Of a stretch of 64,000 nt of DNA, positions 57,591-64,000 are shown piece by piece. The notes under the pieces were generated by a model. That model made no database searches, was not told where the DNA came from, and saw nothing but the letters and a program-made list of their open reading frames with translations. The position numbers and the translations under genes are program-made. This DNA comes from Flaccisagitta enflata. Taxonomy: Eukaryota; Chaetognatha; Sagittoidea; Aphragmophora. The stretch is from the NCBI GenBank assembly GCA_965153355.1, contig OZ231126.1:47120001-47184000 (forward strand). Reading direction: 5' to 3'. Every line of letters starts with the position of its first letter. Within the stretch, counting starts at the first letter, position 1.

Positions 57591-60500
57591 CAACCGATTA
57601 TGTCGGAAATTTTAATTGGATTGGAATGAGTTGGAACAAACTGGAATGAGTTAGAATAAATTGAAATGGTTTGCAATGACACAAACACTGATTTCAGTAC
57701 AATTGGAATGGGTTGGAATGCATTGGAATGGGTTGCAATGAGATAAAGGTTGATTTTGATAGAAATTTCAGCAGGATTGGAATGGGTTTGGAATGAGTTG
57801 GAATGAAATAACCATTGAAAGCCATTACAACTCATTCCAACCCATTCCAATCCATTCAGGTTGTTAAAATTCAGTCTAAATCCCCTGTTAAACCCCTACC
57901 TCTTAGCCCCTCCCAATCAAGAAACTGAACCATAATTATAACTAAAGAAAATTTTCATTCAGGCTCTACACCTTAGGGTAGAGCCCGAATGACAACCTGA
58001 ATGGACTTGAATGAAATCTTCAAATTGAAGAATTATTGGTCCTTTTGAGTTGAGTTCCTAGAATGGGAGGGGCTAAAAGGTAGGGGTTTATAGGGGGATT
58101 TAGACTCAATTGGAATGAATTGGAATGGATTGGAATGGGTTGGAATGGGTTGAAATAACATAGGGTGATTTTGAAAGAAACATCAACAGGATTTGAATGG
58201 GTTGGAATGAGTTGGAATGAATTGGAATGAATTGGAATGGGTTGGAATGAATTGGAATGGATTGGAATGGGTTGGAATGAATTGGAATAACATAAAGGGT
58301 GATTTTGATAGAAACATCAACAGGATTTGAATGGGTTGGAATGAGTTGGAATGAATTGGAATGAATTGGAGTGGGTTGGAATGAATTGGAATGGGTTGGA
58401 ATGAATTGGAATGGGTTGGAATGAATTGGAATGAGTTTCAATGACATAAGGGGTGATTTTGATGGAAATTTCAGCAGGATTGGAATGGGTTGGAATGAGT
58501 TGGAATGAAATAACCGTTGAAAGCCATTACAACTCATTCCAACCCATTCAGGTTGTTAAAATTGAGTCTAAATCCCCCGTTAAACCCCTACCTCTTAGCC
58601 CCTCCCAATCAAGAAACTGAACCATAATGATAACTAAAGAAAATTTTCATTCAGGCTCTACACCTTAGGGTAGAGCCCGAATGACAACCTGAATGGACTT
58701 GAATGAAATCTTCAAATTGAAGAATTATTGGTCCTTTTGAGTTGAGTTCCTAGAATGGGAGGGGCTAAAAGGTAGGGGTTTATAGGGGGATTTAGACTCA
58801 ATTGGAATGAATTGGAATGGATTGGAATGAATTGGAATGGATTGGAATGAGTTGGAATGAGTTGGAATAACATAGGGTGATTTTGAAAGAAATATCAACA
58901 GGATTTGAATGGGTTGGAATGAGTTGGAATGAATTGGAATGGGTTGGAATGAATTGGAATGGATTGGAATGGGTTGGAATGAATTGGAATGAGTTTCAAT
59001 GACATAAGGGGTGATTTTGATGGAAATTTCAGCAGGATTGGAATGAGTTGGAATGAAAAACCGTTGAAAGCCATTACAACTCATTCCAACCCATTCCAAT
59101 CCATTCAGGTTGTTAAAATTGAGTCTAAATCCCCCGTTAAACCCCTACCTCTTAGCCCCTCCCAATCAAGAAACTGAACCACCAATAATATACTAAAAAA
59201 TTTTCATTCAGGCTCTACACTTAGGGTAGAGCCCGAATGACAACCTGAATGGACTTGAATGAAATCTTCAAATTGAAGAATTGTTGTCCTTTTGAGTTGA
59301 GTTCTTAGAATGGGAGGGGCTAAGGTAGGGTTTAGGATTTAGACTCAATTGGAATGAATTGGAATGAATTGGAATGGATTGGAATGGGTTGGAATGGGAT
59401 GGAATGAATTGGAATAACATAAAGGGTGATTTTGATAGAAACATCAATAGGATTTGAATGGGTTGGAATGAGTTGGAATGAATTGGAATGAATTGGAGTG
59501 GGTTGGAATGAATTGGAATGGGTTGGAATGAATTGGAATGGGTTGGAATGAATTGGAATGAGTTTCAATGACATGAGGGGTGATTTTGATGGAAATTTCA
59601 GCAGGATTGGAATGGGTTGGAATGAGTTGGAATGGAATAACCGTTGAAAGCCATTACAACTCATTCCAACCCATTCCAATCCATTCAGGTTGTTAAAATT
59701 GAGTCTAAATCCCCCGTTAAACCCCTACCTCTTAGCCCCTCCCAATCAAGAAACTGAACCATAATGATAACTAAAGAAAATTTTCATTCAGGCTCTACAC
59801 CTTAGGGTAGAGCCCGAATGACAACCTGAATGGACTTGAATGAAATCTTCAAATTGAAGAATTATTGGTCCTTTTGAGTTGAGTTCCTAGAATGGGAGGG
59901 GCTAAAAGGTAGGGGTTTATAGGGGGATTTAGACTCAATTGGAATGAATTGGAATGAATTGGAATGGATTGGAATGGATTGGAATGGGTTGGAATGGGTT
60001 GTAATGGGTTGGAATGGGTTGGAATGAATTGGAATAACATAAAGGGTGATTTTGATAGAAACATCAACAGGATTTGAATGGGTTGGAATGAATTGGAATG
60101 GGTTGGAATGAATTGGAATGGGTTGGAATGAATTGGAATGGGTTGGAATGAATTGGAATGGGTTGGAATGAATTGGAATGATTTCCAATGACATAAGGGT
60201 GATTTTGATGTCATTTGAAATTCATTACAACTCATTCCAACCCATTCCAATCCATTCAGATTATTAACAGTGAGTCTAAATCCCCCTATAAACCCCTACC
60301 TTTAGCCCCTCCCATTCTAGGAACTCAACTCAAAAGGACCAATAATTCTTCAATTTGAAGATTTCATTCAAGTCCATTCAGGTTGTCATTCGGGCTCTAC
60401 CCTAAGGTGTAGAGCCTGAATGAAAATTTTCTTTAGTTATCACTATGGTTCAGTTTCTTGATTGGGAGGGGCTAAGAGGTAGGGGTTTAACGGGGGATTT

Positions 60501-63500
60501 AGACTCAATTTTACCAACCTGAATGGATTGGAATGGGTTGGAATGAGTTGTAATGGCTTTCAACGGTTATTTCATTCCAACTCATTCCAACCCATTTCAA
60601 TCCTGCTGAAATTTTCATCAAAATCACCCCTTATGTCATTGAAACTCATTCCAATTCATTCCAACCCATTCCAATTCATTCCAGCCCATTCCAATTCATT
60701 CCAACCCATTCCAATTCATTCCAACCCATTCCAATTCATTCCAACTCATTCCAACCCATTCAAATCCTGTTGATGTTTCTATAAAAATCACCCTTTATGT
60801 TATTCCAATTCATTCCAACCCATTCCAATCCATTCAAATTCATTCCAATTCATTCCAATTGAGTCTAAATCCCCCTATAAACCCCTACCTTTTAGCCCCT
60901 CCCATTCTAGGAACTCAACTCAAAAGGACCAATAATTCTTCAATTTGAAGATTTCATTCAAGTCCATTCAGGTTGTCATTCGGGCTCTACCCTAAGGTGT
61001 AGAGCCTGAATGAAAATTTTCTTTAGTTATCATTATGGTTCAGTTTCTTGATTGGGAGGGGCTAAGAGGTAGGGGTTTAACGGGGGATTTAGACTCAATT
61101 TTCACAACCTGAATGGATTGGAATGGGTTGGAATGAGTTGTAATGGCTTTCAACGTTTATTTCATTTCAACTCATTCAACCATTCAGTATCCTACAGAAT
61201 GATTTGGAATCAATTAGAATGGATTGGAATGGGTTGGAATGTGTTGTAAAGTCTTTCAACGTTCATTTCATGCCCACTCATTCCAACCCATTCAAATCAT
61301 GTCCTTATTTCTAACAAACTCACCCTTAATGTCATTTCAACCCATTCCAATCCATTCTAATTCATTCCAACCCATTCAGATTCATTCCAACCCATTCCAA
61401 TTCATTCCAACTCATTCCAACCCATTCAAATCCTGTTGAGATTCTATAAGAAATCACCCTTTATGTTATTCAATTCATTCCAACCCATTTCCAACCCATT
61501 GTGGCTTAGTCCAATCATTCAGTTAGGTCATCCCTATAAACCCCTGCCTTTAGCCTCCCATTCTAGGAACTCCCAACTCAAAAGGACCAATAATTCTTCA
61601 ATTTGAAGATTTAATTCAAGTCCATTCAGGTTGTCATTCGGGCTCTACCCTAAGGTGTAGAGCCTGAATGAAAATTCTCTTTAGTTATCACTATGGTTCA
61701 GTTTCTTGATTGGGAGGGGCTAAGCAGAGGTAGGGGTTTGCGAGGGGATTTAGACTCAATTTCCAACCTGAATGGATTGGAATGGGTTGGAATGAGTTGT
61801 AATGGCTTTCAACGATTATTTCTGTTTAACTCATTTCAGCCATTCAAATATCTGTGAGTACTATCAAATCTACATATGTCAATGAAACTCATTCCAGAAT
61901 TTGAAATTAGCCTTTCAGTTCATTTTCAGCCCAAAACAATTCATTAAGGCTGTTCCAATTTCATTCCAACCCATTCCAATTCATTTCAACCCATTCCAAT
62001 TCATTCCAACCCATTCAAATCCTGTTGATGTTTCTATAAAAATCACCCTTTGTTATTCCAATTCATTCCATCCCATTCCAATCCATTCAAATTCATTCCA
62101 ATTCATTCCAATTGAGTCTAAATCCCCCTATAAACCCCTACCTTTTAGCCCCTCCCATTCTAGGAACTCAACTCAAAAGGACCAATAATTCTTCAATTTG
62201 AAGATTTCATTCAAGTCCATTCAGGTTGTCATTCGGGCTCTACCCTAAGGTGTAGAGCCTGAATGAAAATTTTCTTTAGTTATCACTATGGTTCAGTTTC
62301 TTGATTAGGAGGGGCTAAGAGGTAGAGGTTGCACGAAGGATTGGGACTCAATTTTAACTTCCTGAATGGATTGGAATGGGTTGGAATGAGTTGTAATAAC
62401 TTCAGCGTTATTTCATTCCACTCATTAGCCCATTTCCAAATCATAACAGAAATTTCATCAAAATCACATATGTCATTAAACTCATTCCAATTCATTCCAA
62501 CCCATTTCAATACACTCCAACCCATTCCAATTCATTCCAACCCATTCTAATTCATTTAACCATTCTAAATCCTGTTGATGTTTTATAAATCTACATATCT
62601 TATTCAATTCATTTCAACCCATTCCAATTCATTCCAATTCATTCCAACCCATTCTAATTCATTCCAACCCATTCCAATCCGTTCCAATTCATTCCAACCC
62701 ATTCAGATTCATTCCAACCCATTCCAATTCATTCCAACTCATTCCAACCCATTCTAATTCATTCCAACCCATTCCAATCCGTTCCAATTCATTCCAACCC
62801 ATTCAGATTCATTCCAACCCATTCCAATTCATTCCAACTCATTCCAACCCATTCAAATCCTGTTGAAGTTTCTATCAAAATCACCCTTTATGTTATTCCA
62901 ATTCATTCCAACCCATTCCAACCCATTCCAATCCATTCCAATTCATTCCAATTGAGTCTAAATCCCCCTATAAACCCCTACCTTTTAGCCCCTCCCATTC
63001 TAGGAACTCAACTCAAAAGGACCAATAATTCTTCAATTTGAAGATTTCATTCAAGTCCATTCAGGTTGTCATTCGGGCTCTACCCTAAGGTGTAGAGCCT
63101 GAATGAAAATTTTCTTTAGTTATCACTATGGTTCAGTTTCAGCAGTTGGAGGCTAAGAGGTCAGGTTTGCTGAGGATTTAAACTCAATTTTAACAACCCT
63201 GAATGGTTGAATGGAGACAGAATATTAAATATTTCAACGGTTGGCTGTTTCAGCTTATTTCCAACCCATTTCAATCCTGCTGAAATTTTCCTCGAAATCA
63301 CCCCTTATGTCATTGAAACTCATTCCAATTCATTCCAATTCATTCCAACCCCTTTCAATTCATTCCAACCCATTCCAATTCATTCAGCCCATTCAATTCA
63401 TTCCACTTGTTTGATTCATTTCCAACCCATTCCAATTCATTCCAACTCATTTCAAGCATTTCCAAATCCTGTTGATGTTCCTATCAAAATCACCCTTTAT

Positions 63501-63990
63501 GTATTCCAATTCATATTCCAACCCATTCCAATCCATTCAAATTCAATCTCAATTCATTCAGTGAGTCTAAATCCCCCTATAAACCCCTACCTTTTAGCCT
63601 CTCCCATTCTAGGAACTCAACTCAAAAGGACCAATAATTCTTCAGTTTGAAGATTTCATTCAAGTCCATTCAGGTTGTCATTCGGGCTCTACCCTACGGT
63701 GTAGAGCCTGAATGAAAAGTATAATTAGTTATCACTATGGTTCAGTTTCTTGATTGGGAGGGGCTAATAAGTAGGGGTTTATGAGAGGATTTAGAACCAA
63801 TTTTGATAACCTGAATGGACTTGAATGGGTTTGAATAGGTTTGAATGACTCGTGATGGGATCCAACAAGAATTTCATTACAACCAATTCCAACTCATTCC
63901 AACCCATTCCAATCCCGTTGAAATTTCCATGAAAATCACACTAGATGTCATTCAAACTCGTTTCAATTCATTCAAGCCCATTTTCCAATT
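57591..63990. repeat. Higher-order satellite with orientation switch
   Basis: A 10-bp GGAATGAATT/GGAATGGGTT unit is arranged in blocks separated by a conserved spacer of about 280 bp. The spacer holds a hairpin, GGCTCTAC...GTAGAGCC, at 57962, 58653, 59211 and 59791 in one orientation, and at 60393, 60983, 61641, 62236, 63076 and 63686 in the other. Period is mostly 560-690 bp. The switch lies near 60.2 kb. Repeated MEWVGMSCNGFQ open frames are by-products. Confidence 0.88.
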
Positions 63991-64000
63991 CAGTAATTCA

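Noticed and set aside
57551-63650. Many open frames starting MEWVGMSCNGFQ with HSNPFQ repeats
   Set aside because: They follow the 10-bp satellite unit and its spacer, appear on both strands after the flip, and have no start context or splice sites. Repeat by-products.

Overview
This window looks like intron-rich nuclear DNA from an animal, probably a repeat-laden invertebrate genome. The coding evidence consists of short exons with GT-AG borders and matching codon phases. Introns reach 12.5 kb and are filled with nested transposon-like elements. Microsatellites and minisatellites occupy a large share of the rest. I cannot name the species. An exact 21-base match to the Illumina TruSeq adapter at 31819-31839 shows that at least one repeat array was assembled imperfectly, so array lengths should be treated with caution.

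Genes lie only in the first 24 kb, all on the minus strand. (1) A very long CCCH zinc-finger protein starts at 18659 and reads leftward through five recognisable exons: 18659-16681, 4120-2828, 2594-2000, 801-708 and 397-255. It then leaves the window. The joined reading frame is 1368 codons with every exon phase consistent. It encodes an Arg/Ser/Pro-rich N-terminus, a coiled coil and at least nine CCCH fingers. Five of these fingers are followed by an extra CxxC...CxC half-site. (2) The catalytic KMSKS exon and the anticodon-binding exon of a cytosolic-type valyl-tRNA synthetase lie at 21617-21444 and 19843-19214; its 5' exons are not visible and its C-terminus is short. (3) One exon at 24139-23417 carries two SUMO-interaction-like motifs in a low-complexity acidic/serine-rich protein I cannot name.

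The rest is mobile and repetitive DNA. The 12.5-kb intron of the zinc-finger gene holds a four-level nest: a palindromic element (Z) inside a copy of a short hairpin-ended repeat, inside a CAGGGGTA-ended element (Y), inside another palindromic element (X). Two of these insertion events are marked by target duplications. Near-perfect foldback elements of about 1-3 kb recur at 0.9-1.9, 5.1-7.6, 7.9-11.2 and 43.3-44.4 kb. Two hAT-like miniature elements (28112-28508 and 36078-36836) have 8-bp target duplications. A further inverted-repeat element (32572-33080) carries tRNA-like A and B boxes.

The most striking system is a group of three sequence-unrelated repeat families that share one architecture: an internal tandem array, a GAC/GACG-rich tract, a terminal hairpin, then a run of A. 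The commonest family (ends CAAGGCC...CGCGACTAAAAA) has about 28 full or partial copies here, and its terminal stem shows compensatory base changes between copies. Several copies appear to have captured or grown entire minisatellite arrays. The last 6.5 kb (57.6-64 kb) is a higher-order satellite built on a 10-bp GGAATG-type unit with a conserved hairpin spacer, and its orientation flips near 60.2 kb.
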